The notes under the pieces are model-generated. The model was not told where the DNA came from. It searched no databases and saw nothing but the letters and a program-made list of their open reading frames with translations. 64,000 bases of DNA from an uncultured Alistipes sp. (lineage in GTDB: Bacteria > Bacteroidota > Bacteroidia > Bacteroidales > Rikenellaceae): contig CANREN010000001.1 of the NCBI GenBank assembly GCA_947629705.1, positions 124,001 to 188,000 of the forward strand, given 5' to 3'. A program made the position numbers and the translations under genes. Below are positions 56,374 through 64,000 of the stretch, one piece after another; the first letter of the stretch is position 1; each line of letters opens with the position of its first letter.

Positions 56374-58512
56374 ATGAAATCGACCTGTCCGACCCTTCTC
56401 GTCCTGCTGTGCTGCACCTTGCTGCCGGCCTGCTCCCGACCGATGCCCGACCGGTGCGTCCTGACATCTTCGACCCGGGTTCAGTTCGATCCCGAGCTTG
56501 CTCCCCTGGCCGAATATCTGACCGCCTATCTGCCGGTTACGCTCGCTCCGAACGACGCGAACCGCAACGATGCGATCCGGCTGCGCATCGACACGGCCCT
56601 CTCGGCCGAGGCCTTTCGGCTCGAAATCGACGCCTCGGGCATCACGCTTGCCGGAGCCGACTACGGAGGCGTTTTCAACGGGATTCAAGCCTTGTTCCGC
56701 TCGATGCCGCCCGAAATCTATGCGAAGACCCGGCCGGAACGCATCGAATTAGCCGACACCGTATGGACGGACGGCCCGCGATTTTCCTATCGGGGGATGA
56801 TGCTCGACGTCGCCCGCACGTGGCAGGGGCCCGACGCCGTGAAACGGTTCATCGATCTGCTGGCCTACCATCGCATCAACAAACTGCACCTCCATCTGGC
56901 CGACGACGAAGGGTGGCGCATCGAAATCCGGTCGCATCCCGAGCTGGCCGAAATCGGAGGCTTTCGCGGGGGCGATTCGCCCGTGCGGGCCGTTTACGGC
57001 AAATGGGACGAAAAATACGGCGGCTATTTCACGCAGGCCGAAATGCGCGATTTGATCGATTATGCCGCCGTGCGCAATATCGAAATCATTCCCGAAATCG
57101 ATCTGCCCGGCCACAGCCGCAACATTGCCTCCGTCCATCCGGAAATCCGCTGCAACTACCCGCCCGATACGCTCGCGACGAACGGCTACGATTACCGCTC
57201 CGCCTGGTGCGTCGCGCGCGAGGAGAATTATGCGCTGCTGGCCGACATGCTGGGCGAAATCTGCGAACTCTTTCCGTCGGAATACATCCACGTCGGCGGC
57301 GACGAGGTCGACGTATCGCAATGGCAACGCTGTCCCGACTGCCGGCGGCTGATGCGGCAAAAGGGGATCACCGACCCGCATCGCCTGGAAGACCTTTTTA
57401 TGAAACGGGTTACGGAGATCCTCGCTGCGCACGGCAAGCGACCGGCCGTCTGGAACGAAGCCGCGGCATCGGGCGAGTTCACCCGCGACAGCCGCATCTA
57501 TGGCTGGCAGCATGTCAAGGCCTGTCTCGATGCCACCGCAAAAGGCTATCCGACTGTCGTCATGCCGGGGGCCTACTTCTATTTCGACATGCGCCAGACG
57601 CCCGAAGAGGAGGGTCATGACTGGGCCGCGATCTTCGATGCGAAAAAAGTCTACGGATTCGATTTCGCCGAGCTCGGATTCAGCGAGGAGCAAATGCGGC
57701 ACGTCGCGGGGCTCGAAGGGGCCTTTTTCAGCGAAGCATACGTTTCGCACCATCCCGAACTTCCCGACTACCTCGATTACATGTGCTATCCGCGCATCTG
57801 CGCACTGGCCCGCATTGCCTGGCGGGGCAACGAACAAGGTTGGGAGGATTTCTATCGCGAACTCGTTGCGGAGCATTACGACCGAATGGTCGCCATGGGC
57901 ATCCGGTTCCGGCTTTTCCCGCCTCGAATAAGCTATCGCGACGGGACTTTCACTGTGGAGACGGACGATCGCTCCACTATCTATTATATCGAAGAAGGCA
58001 GCCCGGAAGAGCATCGTTACAAGCAGCCGATCCATACGGACGAACCGCACCGGTATCGTTTTTTCACCCGTTACCACACGGCCCGCAGCCCTTACGTCGC
58101 CGACAAATCCTATTACCGCACCCTCACGCCCGTTTTTTCCCTGACCACTTCGATGGGCGAAAGCTCGAGCGCGCCCTACGCCAACGCCGAAACCTATAAA
58201 GGTTTGTCCCGCACGCGCCGCGCCTGCCGCCGGCAGGATTGGATTCGTTACGACTTCGCCGAACCGGTGCGGTGCCGCGAAATGTTCCTGCAAACGGGCA
58301 ACCGGCAGCTGCCCAAAACGATTATCACCACCGGAACCGTAGAAATATCTTACGACGGACAACGTTTCGAACCAATCGGAAAGTTGGAAAAGGGCAGTAT
58401 CGCCCTGCATCCCGACCGTCCGGTAAAATCCGTGCGCATCGTCTCGACCTGCGATGACAACGGTACGCCCTATGTAACCATCCAACCGCCGCGAATCAAG
58501 CCGGTTATATAA
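56374..58512 (+). CDS. GH20 beta-N-acetylhexosaminidase lipoprotein
   Basis: This 712-residue glycoside hydrolase removes terminal N-acetylglucosamine or N-acetylgalactosamine. The signal MKSTCPTLLVLLCCTLLPAC has a lipobox (Cys20), so it is lipid-anchored. The GH20b N-terminal domain (about 30-130) precedes the TIM barrel, which shows MMLDVARTWQGPDAVKRFIDLLAYHRINKLHLHLADDEGWRIEI (about 140-185), IIPEIDLPGHSRN (about 238) and HVGGDEVD with the catalytic pair D310-E311. A C-terminal region (about 515-712) holds a beta-sandwich with a possible F5/8-type carbohydrate-binding part (WIRYDFAEPVRCREMFLQTG). Mucin or glycan foraging in the gut is the likely setting (inference). Confidence 0.94.
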   Translation: MKSTCPTLLVLLCCTLLPACSRPMPDRCVLTSSTRVQFDPELAPLAEYLTAYLPVTLAPNDANRNDAIRLRIDTALSAEAFRLEIDASGITLAGADYGGVFNGIQALFRSMPPEIYAKTRPERIELADTVWTDGPRFSYRGMMLDVARTWQGPDAVKRFIDLLAYHRINKLHLHLADDEGWRIEIRSHPELAEIGGFRGGDSPVRAVYGKWDEKYGGYFTQAEMRDLIDYAAVRNIEIIPEIDLPGHSRNIASVHPEIRCNYPPDTLATNGYDYRSAWCVAREENYALLADMLGEICELFPSEYIHVGGDEVDVSQWQRCPDCRRLMRQKGITDPHRLEDLFMKRVTEILAAHGKRPAVWNEAAASGEFTRDSRIYGWQHVKACLDATAKGYPTVVMPGAYFYFDMRQTPEEEGHDWAAIFDAKKVYGFDFAELGFSEEQMRHVAGLEGAFFSEAYVSHHPELPDYLDYMCYPRICALARIAWRGNEQGWEDFYRELVAEHYDRMVAMGIRFRLFPPRISYRDGTFTVETDDRSTIYYIEEGSPEEHRYKQPIHTDEPHRYRFFTRYHTARSPYVADKSYYRTLTPVFSLTTSMGESSSAPYANAETYKGLSRTRRACRRQDWIRYDFAEPVRCREMFLQTGNRQLPKTIITTGTVEISYDGQRFEPIGKLEKGSIALHPDRPVKSVRIVSTCDDNGTPYVTIQPPRIKPVI

Positions 58513-58534
58513 TCCGCTCTCCTTATAAAACGAC

Positions 58535-58567
58535 GAACGGGGAGCTCGGAAACCGAGCACCCCGTTC
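58535..58567. terminator. Hairpin between the convergent GH20 and pheT genes
   Basis: GAACGGGG and GCTCGG (58535-58549) pair with CCGAGC and CCCCGTTC (58553-58567), 14 pairs with one A-A mismatch and a 3-base loop. The T run is weak on the plus strand; on the minus strand TTTT follows four bases later. It probably serves pheT and possibly both. Confidence 0.65.
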
Positions 58568-58589
58568 ATGTGATGCGTCCGTTCGGACC

Positions 58590-61055
58590 TTACGCCCGCA
58601 CCGTCGCGCCGCACTTCTGCTCGAACTGCTTCGCGAGATTGGTCATCGCGCGTTCGATGGTCTTGTCGTCCAACGTCCGGCTCTTGTCCTCCAAAATGAA
58701 GCTCAACGCATAGGACTTCTTGCCGGCGGGCAGTTTGTCGCCTTCGTAGACATCGAACAGCGAAACGTGCTTCAACAACTTGCGCTCCGCAGCGAACGCC
58801 GCCTCGCGCAATGCGGCGAACGTAACGTTCCGGTCGACCAGCAACGCCAGATCGCGCTTCACCTCGGGGAACTTCGAGAGCTCTTCCACCGCGATTTTCA
58901 GTCTCTTCGTCGATTTCACAAGAGCATCGAAATTCATCTCCAGGAAATAGACCGGCTGTTTGACATCCGCCAATCGACGGATTTTCGCATTCACCGCCCC
59001 GATCCGCAACAGCTCCTTGCCGTTCAACGACAGCGCAAGCCCTTCGCTGAACAGGTCGTTCTGCAACTCTTCGGCCTGCAACGCATAAATCTCGATGCCG
59101 AAGCGCCGCAACAATTTCTCCGCAATCGCCCGCAGCGTAAAGAACGAAGCCGGAGCCGGTTTTGCATTCCACGAGGCCGCGACCTCCGCACCGGTTACAG
59201 CGATCGCCAGCCGATATTGTTCCGAATAGCCGTCGAGCGGTCGTTCGTCCGTGCGTTTATCCGCATCGTAGAAATAGCAGTTGCCGAATTCGTACAGTTT
59301 CAGATCGCCGTTGCGCCGGTTGGCATTGAGGGCGATTGCTTCCAGCATGTTGAACAGCAGCGTCTGACGCATGACGTTCAAATCGGTGCTCAACGGATTG
59401 AGAATCCGCACGCAGCGGTCGGCCGGATAGGATTGCAATCCTTCGTAATAGGCACTTTTCGTCAGCGAATTGGACATGATTTCCGAATAGCCGTTCGCCG
59501 TCAGGAAATCGGCAGCCGCATTCATCAAGGCATTGCGATCGGGTTTCGGCGCATAGGAGAGGGTAGAACGCACCTGCGACGGAATCTCGACCCGATTGTA
59601 TCCGTAAATGCGCAGAATATCCTCGATCAGATCGGCTTCGCGCTGCACATCGACCCGATAGGGCGGCACGGCTACCGTCAGCACGCCCTCTTTTTCGGCC
59701 AGCACCTTCACCTCCAGCGCGTCGATGATCGTACGCACGGTCTCCTCGGGAATAGGCTTGCCCACCAGCGCATCGATGCGGGCGAACGAAATATCGAATA
59801 CGAAATGTTTCGCCGGAGCCGCACAAACATCGACAATCCCGCTCGAAACGGTTCCTCCGGCCAGCTCTTTCAAGAGCAGGGCAGCCCGTTTGGCAGCATA
59901 CACCTGTAAATCGGGGTCGATGCCGCGTTCGTAACGGAACGACGCATCCGTATTGAGACCGAACCGCTTGGCCGTCTTCCGCACCCACACGGGATTGAAA
60001 TAGGCGCTTTCGATAAAGACGTCGGTCGTCGTCTCGCTGATGCCCGAATCCAGACCGCCGAATACACCGGCGATGGCCATCGGACGTTCGGCCGAACAGA
60101 TCATCAAATCCCGTTCGGTCAGTCTCCGTTCCACGCCGTCCAGCGTAACGAACGGCGTTCCTTCGGCGCACGTGCGCACGACGATCCGGCCGCCCTCGAT
60201 CTTCGAAGCATCGAACGCATGCAACGGCTGGCCCAACTCGAACAGGACGAAATTCGTAATATCGACCAAATTGTTTTTTGGATGGATGCCCGCCGCACGC
60301 AGACAGTTCTGCATCCATTCGGGCGAGGGGCCGATTTTGCATCCGGTTACGCTCACGCCCGCATAACGAGGCGCCGCCTCGGTGTTTTCGACCTGAACGC
60401 CGATATCCAACGCATGGTTATCGACCGCAAAAGCCGAGACATCGGGCCATTTGACGTGCACCTCCTTGCCGCGGCTGCGGAAATAGGCGGCCAGATCGCG
60501 GGCCACACCGATATGCGAAGCAGCATCGACCCGATTGGGCGTCAACCCGATGCCGATCAGATAATCATCCTCGACATGCAGATACTCCTTGGCCGCCATA
60601 CCCACGGGCGCATCGGCCGGAAGCTCCATGATCCCGTCGTGCGATGAGCCGATTCCCAATTCGTCCTCGGCGCAAAGCATTCCGAGCGATTCCACGCCGC
60701 GGATTTTGCTGCGTTTGATCTTGAACTCCCCGTCGCCGCCGTTGGGGTAGAGCACGGCCCCCACCGTAGCGCAGAGGACTTTCAGTCCGGCCCGGCAATT
60801 CGGCGCCCCGCAGACGATCTGCAAGGGTTCGCCCGCACCGACGTCGACGGTCGTAACGTGCAGATGATCGGAATCGGGATGATCGACGCAGGTTTTCACT
60901 TCGGCGACGACCACGCCCCGAAGACCGCCTTTGACGGACTCGATCTGCTCGAAGCTCTCGACTTCGAGACCGATGTCGGTCAGAATTTTCGCCACCTCCT
61001 CGGCCGGAAGGTCGATATCGATGTAACGCTTGAGCCAGTTATACGAAACATTCAT
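58590..61055 (-). CDS. pheT: Phenylalanyl-tRNA synthetase beta subunit
   Basis: This 821-residue protein forms the alpha2-beta2 enzyme with PheS, which is not adjacent here. Domain order: N-terminal B1 (MNVSYNWLKRYIDIDL), EMAP/tRNA-binding OB fold (about 40-150, VVAEVKTCVDHPDSDHLHVTTVDVG), B3/B4 editing domain (about 205-385, RYAGVSVTGCKIG, VDITNFVLFELGQPLHAFD), B5 (about 405-475, VDVQREADLIEDILRIYGYNRV), catalytic-like core (about 490-690) and the C-terminal FDX-ACB anticodon-binding domain (about 725-821, FPEVKRDLALLVDRNVTF, FDVYEGDKLPAGKKSYALSFILED). Size matches the family. It is monocistronic by the look of the flanking signals. Confidence 0.97.
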   Translation of the reverse strand: MNVSYNWLKRYIDIDLPAEEVAKILTDIGLEVESFEQIESVKGGLRGVVVAEVKTCVDHPDSDHLHVTTVDVGAGEPLQIVCGAPNCRAGLKVLCATVGAVLYPNGGDGEFKIKRSKIRGVESLGMLCAEDELGIGSSHDGIMELPADAPVGMAAKEYLHVEDDYLIGIGLTPNRVDAASHIGVARDLAAYFRSRGKEVHVKWPDVSAFAVDNHALDIGVQVENTEAAPRYAGVSVTGCKIGPSPEWMQNCLRAAGIHPKNNLVDITNFVLFELGQPLHAFDASKIEGGRIVVRTCAEGTPFVTLDGVERRLTERDLMICSAERPMAIAGVFGGLDSGISETTTDVFIESAYFNPVWVRKTAKRFGLNTDASFRYERGIDPDLQVYAAKRAALLLKELAGGTVSSGIVDVCAAPAKHFVFDISFARIDALVGKPIPEETVRTIIDALEVKVLAEKEGVLTVAVPPYRVDVQREADLIEDILRIYGYNRVEIPSQVRSTLSYAPKPDRNALMNAAADFLTANGYSEIMSNSLTKSAYYEGLQSYPADRCVRILNPLSTDLNVMRQTLLFNMLEAIALNANRRNGDLKLYEFGNCYFYDADKRTDERPLDGYSEQYRLAIAVTGAEVAASWNAKPAPASFFTLRAIAEKLLRRFGIEIYALQAEELQNDLFSEGLALSLNGKELLRIGAVNAKIRRLADVKQPVYFLEMNFDALVKSTKRLKIAVEELSKFPEVKRDLALLVDRNVTFAALREAAFAAERKLLKHVSLFDVYEGDKLPAGKKSYALSFILEDKSRTLDDKTIERAMTNLAKQFEQKCGATVRA

Positions 61056-61101
61056 AACAGTATATTAACTTTGTTTTCAACAATTGGCGCACAAAAACAG
61101 T

Positions 61102-61109
61102 CAAAGGTA
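61102..61109 (-). promoter_or_regulatory. Promoter of pheT
   Basis: TACCTTTG on the minus strand, 46 bases before the ATG at 61055, with a TTTG (61135-61132) about 22 bases upstream. A TAACTTTG on the plus strand (61066-61073) points away from any gene. The rest of the gap up to 61262 holds nothing I recognise. Confidence 0.6.
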
Positions 61110-61262
61110 ACAATTTTGACGATTATATACAAATTCACACCGCCGGTAATCCGACCGCATGACCTTGCGGGCTCCGGCCCAAGCTCCTCCCTCGGGAGAG
61201 ATTTGCGGAACAGGTTCCGCGACTGCCATGTACGAATTTATCACGCTGCGGGCGACGTTCAT

Positions 61263-62162
61263 TCATCGGGAGCCGATCCACAGAAAGACCATACCGACGA
61301 GAATGAAGGCCAGATCGATCGCTTTCGACCGCAGGTTGTGTTCGTGAAACAACCACGCCCCGCACAGGAACGAAACGATCACCGACCCGCGCCGCACCAT
61401 CGAAACGACCGAAATCATCGCATCGGGATCGCTCAAAGCATAAAAATAGGAGAAATCGGACAACGTGAGGAAGATCGAAATCGCCGGAATCGCCCAGCTC
61501 CACCGAAACGGCGCGGCCGTTCGACGGTGGGGCCACCAAATGACGGCAACGACGACCGCCATCATCAGAAACTGGTAAAGATTGTACCAACTCTGCACGA
61601 AAACCGCGTCGAGCCGCGACATGATGAATTTGTCGTAAAGGCCGCTCACGGCGCCCGTCAACGCCGAAAGGGCTACGAACCAGATCCAACGGTTATGCAC
61701 GAAATCGACCCCCTCGCGACGGCTCGACCGGCTCAACAGAAAGAGCGAAATCATGGCCAGCAGCACACCGATCCATTGATAGCCGTTCAGCCGTTCGCCG
61801 AATACCAGCATCGCGCCGACCAGCACCATCACCGGACGGGTCGCATTGATCGGGCCGACGATCGTGATGGGCAGCTGTTTCATGCCGTAATAGCCGAAAA
61901 TCCAGGATGTCAGTACGATGACGGATTTGAGTACGACCAGTCCATGCGCATACGGCGTTCCGGGTTCGGTCTCCAAGACAGTCCCGTCGAACCAGCCGAG
62001 ATGCCACACCGAAGAGACGACCGCCGGAAGAAAAATCAAGGTCGAGAACAACGTATTGAGCAGCAATACGGGCAGGACGGCATTATCCGTGAGCGATCTC
62101 TTTTTGGCAGCATCGTATAAACCGAGCAACGCTGCCGAAGCGAATGCCAGCGTGAGCCACAT
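61263..62162 (-). CDS. EamA/DMT-family permease
   Basis: This 299-residue inner-membrane protein has ten hydrophobic helices in two EamA halves. The first half starts MWLTLAFASAALLGLYDAAKKRSL and contains WIFGYYGMKQLPITIVGPINATRPVMVLVGAMLVFGERLNGYQW (about 88-130), the conserved end of an EamA repeat. The second has ALTGAVSGLYDKFIM and SVVSMVRRGSVIVSFLCGAWLFHEHNLRSKAIDL (about 250-283). Substrate unknown; relatives export amino acids or metabolites. It ends 207 bases from the pheT start and stands downstream of lysA after a terminator, so it may have its own promoter, which I cannot see. Confidence 0.85.
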   Translation of the reverse strand: MWLTLAFASAALLGLYDAAKKRSLTDNAVLPVLLLNTLFSTLIFLPAVVSSVWHLGWFDGTVLETEPGTPYAHGLVVLKSVIVLTSWIFGYYGMKQLPITIVGPINATRPVMVLVGAMLVFGERLNGYQWIGVLLAMISLFLLSRSSRREGVDFVHNRWIWFVALSALTGAVSGLYDKFIMSRLDAVFVQSWYNLYQFLMMAVVVAVIWWPHRRTAAPFRWSWAIPAISIFLTLSDFSYFYALSDPDAMISVVSMVRRGSVIVSFLCGAWLFHEHNLRSKAIDLAFILVGMVFLWIGSR

Positions 62163-62209
62163 GGTGGAATCGAAAATGAAAAATCAAGGATTCAAAATCA
62201 CCCATACAT

Positions 62210-62268
62210 GGTAAAAAATTCGGGACTCCGAAAAACATGATTCGGCAGGTCCCCGAAATTTTTCACTT
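62210..62268 (-). terminator. Terminator after lysA
   Basis: On the minus strand a long imperfect stem (AAAAATTTCGGGGAC... with ...GTCCCGAATTTTTT) closes with an inner CCGAA/TTCGG pair and ends in TTTTTT. It lies between lysA and the EamA gene. Confidence 0.85.
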
Positions 62269-62282
62269 CTCATGTTTAATTT

Positions 62283-63446
62283 CTACAACTCGTCGCTGTA
62301 AACGGCTCCGGGAAGATCATGGAGATTGTAGCGCGAGGCCATCGACATGCCGTAGGCCCCGGCGGATTTGATCGTCAGCAGGTCGCCGCGGCGCGTCTTG
62401 CGCAGGCTGACGTTCTCGTCGAAAACGTCCGTCGATTCGCAGGCCGTGCCCACGACCGTATATTTTTCGCTGGGAGCCTCCTCCTCGCGGGCCGTAATGT
62501 TCTCGATATTGTGGTACGCGCCGTACATTGCCGGGCGGACCAGCTCGGTCATCGAAGCATCGACGATCACCAGTTTGCGGCCCGTGGCGGTGGTCTTGTT
62601 GAACAGCACCGTCGTGATCAGCTCGCCGCATTCGGCGACGATCGAACGCCCGAACTCGAAGTGAACCTCGCGGTCGCCGATGCGCAGGTGGTTGTGGACG
62701 ATCGAGAACAACGACGCGAAATTGGGGATCGGCTCGTTCTCGGGAACGTCGTAGTTGACGCCCAGACCGCCGCCCACATCGACGAAGCGGAACTTGCAGC
62801 CTATCTTTTCGAGATTCTCGACGATGACGTTAACCTTGTTGCACATGTTCTCGAAGACGTGCAGCTCGCGGATCTGCGATCCGATATGCAGGTGCAGGCC
62901 GATGATATTGATATGCTTGAACGCCCGGATCTCCGCGGCGTGTTCGAGCACCTCTTCGTAGGAGATGCCGAACTTGCTGTCGGCCTGGCCCGTGTCGATA
63001 CAATGGTTGGTCTTGGGGTCGATATCGGGGTTGATGCGCAGCGCAATGTCGGTTACCTTGCCCATCTCGGCCGAGAAAGCGTCAACGAGCGCCAGCTCCT
63101 GAATCGACTCGCAGTTGATGGCGAGGATATTCTGTTCGATGGCGTATTTCAGCTCCTTGTCGCGTTTGCCCGCGCCGGCATAGACGATGCCCTTGGGATC
63201 GAAACCCGCCTCGACGGCCTTGCGGAGCTCGTTGCCCGAAGCGCAGTCGATGCCCAGTCCGTATTCGCGGATGATGGCCAGCAGGTGGTCGTCGTAGTTG
63301 GCCTTGATGGCGTAATGTACCTTATAACCGTACTTTTTCGACTCGTAGACGACGCTTTCGAGTGTCTGGCGCAGCAGCGCCGTGTCATAAAGGTAAAAGG
63401 GGGTTTCATAGTCCCGGAGCCTGGATGCGATTTGTCTGCTTAACAT
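62283..63446 (-). CDS. lysA: Diaminopimelate decarboxylase
   Basis: This 387-residue PLP enzyme makes L-lysine from meso-diaminopimelate. The start MLSRQIASRL at 63446 follows the TATATTTG promoter; two short upstream extensions would begin in or before it. The PLP lysine is K48 in VHYAIKANYD. Other landmarks are IDCASGNEL (about 67), HLHIGSQI (about 186), the glycine loop VDVGGGLGVNY (about 220), EFGRSIVAECGEL (about 265), and GTACESTDVFDENV (about 334, with the substrate-site Cys). A fold-III barrel and a C-terminal beta domain are both complete. lepA starts divergently 116 bases away. Confidence 0.95.
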   Translation of the reverse strand: MLSRQIASRLRDYETPFYLYDTALLRQTLESVVYESKKYGYKVHYAIKANYDDHLLAIIREYGLGIDCASGNELRKAVEAGFDPKGIVYAGAGKRDKELKYAIEQNILAINCESIQELALVDAFSAEMGKVTDIALRINPDIDPKTNHCIDTGQADSKFGISYEEVLEHAAEIRAFKHINIIGLHLHIGSQIRELHVFENMCNKVNVIVENLEKIGCKFRFVDVGGGLGVNYDVPENEPIPNFASLFSIVHNHLRIGDREVHFEFGRSIVAECGELITTVLFNKTTATGRKLVIVDASMTELVRPAMYGAYHNIENITAREEEAPSEKYTVVGTACESTDVFDENVSLRKTRRGDLLTIKSAGAYGMSMASRYNLHDLPGAVYSDEL

Positions 63447-63470
63447 CTTGATCCTAATTTGTTGAGGCTG

Positions 63471-63502
63471 CAAATATAAGCAATGTGCGTCATTCCGGCA
63501 AA
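63471..63502 (-). promoter_or_regulatory. Promoter of lysA
   Basis: TTTG (63502-63499), a 20-base spacer and TATATTTG (63478-63471) on the minus strand, 24 bases before the ATG at 63446. Confidence 0.72.
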
Positions 63503-63534
63503 TCGGGGGCTTCCCATATATTCAAAAATTTGCG

Positions 63535-63542
63535 TATATTTG
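63535..63542 (+). promoter_or_regulatory. Promoter of lepA
   Basis: TATATTTG on the plus strand, 20 bases before the ATG at 63563. Confidence 0.6.
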
Positions 63543-63562
63543 CGACAGATTTTACCTTGTCT

Positions 63563-64000
63563 ATGAAAAACATCCGCAATTTCTGCATCATAGCCCATAT
63601 CGACCACGGCAAATCGACCCTCGCCGACCGCCTGTTGGAAAAGACCAACACGCTCAACCAGCGCGAAATGCAGGCGCAGGTGCTCGACGATATGGAACTC
63701 GAACGCGAAAAGGGCATCACCATCAAGAGCCACGCCATCCAGATGGAGTACACGGCGCACGACGGCCAATGCTATACGCTCAATCTGATCGATACGCCGG
63801 GGCACGTCGACTTCTCCTACGAGGTTTCGCGCGCCATTGCGTCGTGCGAAGGCGCCTTATTGGTCGTCGACGCCACGCAAGGCATTCAGGCGCAAACCAT
63901 CTCGAACCTCTATTTGGCCGTCGCCCACGACCTGGCCATCATCCCTGTGCTGAACAAAATCGACATGGATTCGGCCATGATCGACGAGGTGAAAGACCAG
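63563..64000 (+). CDS. lepA: Elongation factor 4 (LepA), N-terminal part (3' end outside window)
   Basis: The first 146 residues of a translational GTPase are present, running off the window end. The G domain shows [10 protein letters not shown] (G1, about 9-18), the switch region [18 protein letters not shown] (G2, about 42-59), DTPGHVDF (G3, about 77-84) and LNKIDMD (G4, about 131-137). The start [19 protein letters not shown] is the standard LepA start and the [12 protein letters not shown] run separates it from EF-G and EF-Tu. LepA binds ribosomes and affects initiation or back-translocation. It is divergent from lysA. Confidence 0.96.
   Translation, partial: MKNIRNFCIIAHIDHGKSTLADRLLEKTNTLNQREMQAQVLDDMELEREKGITIKSHAIQMEYTAHDGQCYTLNLIDTPGHVDFSYEVSRAIASCEGALLVVDATQGIQAQTISNLYLAVAHDLAIIPVLNKIDMDSAMIDEVKDQ

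Noticed and set aside
56749..59172. Minus-strand frame of 807 codons opposite GH20
   Set aside because: It spans two unrelated real genes (GH20 and the end of pheT) and the terminator between them, so it cannot be a gene.
61066..61073. TAACTTTG on the plus strand upstream of pheT as a promoter
   Set aside because: It points into a gap with no plus-strand gene; the pheT promoter is on the other strand at 61102-61109.
1..64000. CRISPR arrays, rRNA operons, transposases, integrases, toxin-antitoxin pairs
   Set aside because: I looked for spaced direct repeats, rRNA landmarks and transposase or integrase motifs and saw none. The only dispersed repeat is the hairpin element reported above.

Overview
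The window looks like a chromosomal segment of a Bacteroidales bacterium, most likely close to Alistipes (Rikenellaceae). This is an inference. The supporting signs are: promoters of the Bacteroidetes type (TAnnTTTG, often with a TTTG box about 19-21 bases upstream) in front of most transcription units; family-typical proteins (DUF5686, DUF4294, DUF4890, the OMP beta-barrel-3 receptor type, a golvesin-domain secreted protein); a Rho with a long charged N-terminal insert; an S2 protein with an acidic tail; and a GC-rich sequence with heavy TCG serine use. I see no rRNA, CRISPR array, transposase or phage genes, so this is mostly core genome.

Layout. 1-9.6 kb: end of an ETF alpha gene and an acyl-CoA dehydrogenase, a thioredoxin-like lipoprotein, a rubrerythrin, a LuxC-type acyl-CoA reductase, a pRiA4b ORF-3-like protein overlapping miaA, tRNA-Leu(UAA), rho and an S1/P1 nuclease. 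9.7-16 kb: tRNA-Gly(GCC), a decayed iron alcohol dehydrogenase, and the propionate/methylmalonyl-CoA block. That block has meaB with a thioredoxin-like gene on the minus strand, facing a plus-strand operon for methylmalonyl-CoA epimerase and the Na+-translocating methylmalonyl-CoA decarboxylase. 16-19 kb: rplM-rpsI, a structured leader, rpsB and tsf. 19-26 kb: a divergent AddA/AddB-type helicase-nuclease pair separated by a secreted head-GIN protein. 26-33 kb: a sodium:solute symporter, a large secreted amidase-fold/golvesin protein, a YqeY protein, a BASS-like transporter, a bacterioferritin-like protein and an acyl-ACP thioesterase. 33-42 kb: a decayed DUF2975 gene with a C9 tract beside a small HTH regulator, an M16 peptidase, YbaK, DUF5686, a HAD phosphatase, a DUF486 membrane protein and a glycosyltransferase. 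42-49 kb (minus strand): ffh, era, a TPR protein and an MFS transporter as a row, preceded by a DUF4294 protein. 49-56 kb (minus strand): an outer-membrane beta-barrel protein, a Spy-like DUF4890 protein, a LytS/LytTR two-component system, a gamma carbonic anhydrase-like protein and mazG. 56-64 kb: a GH20 hexosaminidase lipoprotein, pheT, an EamA permease, lysA, and lepA running off the end.

Two observations stand out. First, three copies of a ~70-75 bp intergenic element (25.9 kb plus strand; 33.3 kb and 48.2 kb minus strand) carry the promoter of the following gene. Each holds a 12-14 bp hairpin with one unpaired T at the same place in the stem, and the arms differ between copies while staying paired. 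This recalls the bulged hairpins recognised by IS200/IS605 and REP-associated transposases. Second, the predicted extracytoplasmic loop of the LytS-type kinase reads like the RNA-binding cold-shock domain of Rho, whose gene is also in this window. Other points include two genes apparently lost by internal deletion, near-leaderless promoters, a candidate S2 leader RNA, and a terminator placed directly in front of the bacterioferritin-like start codon.
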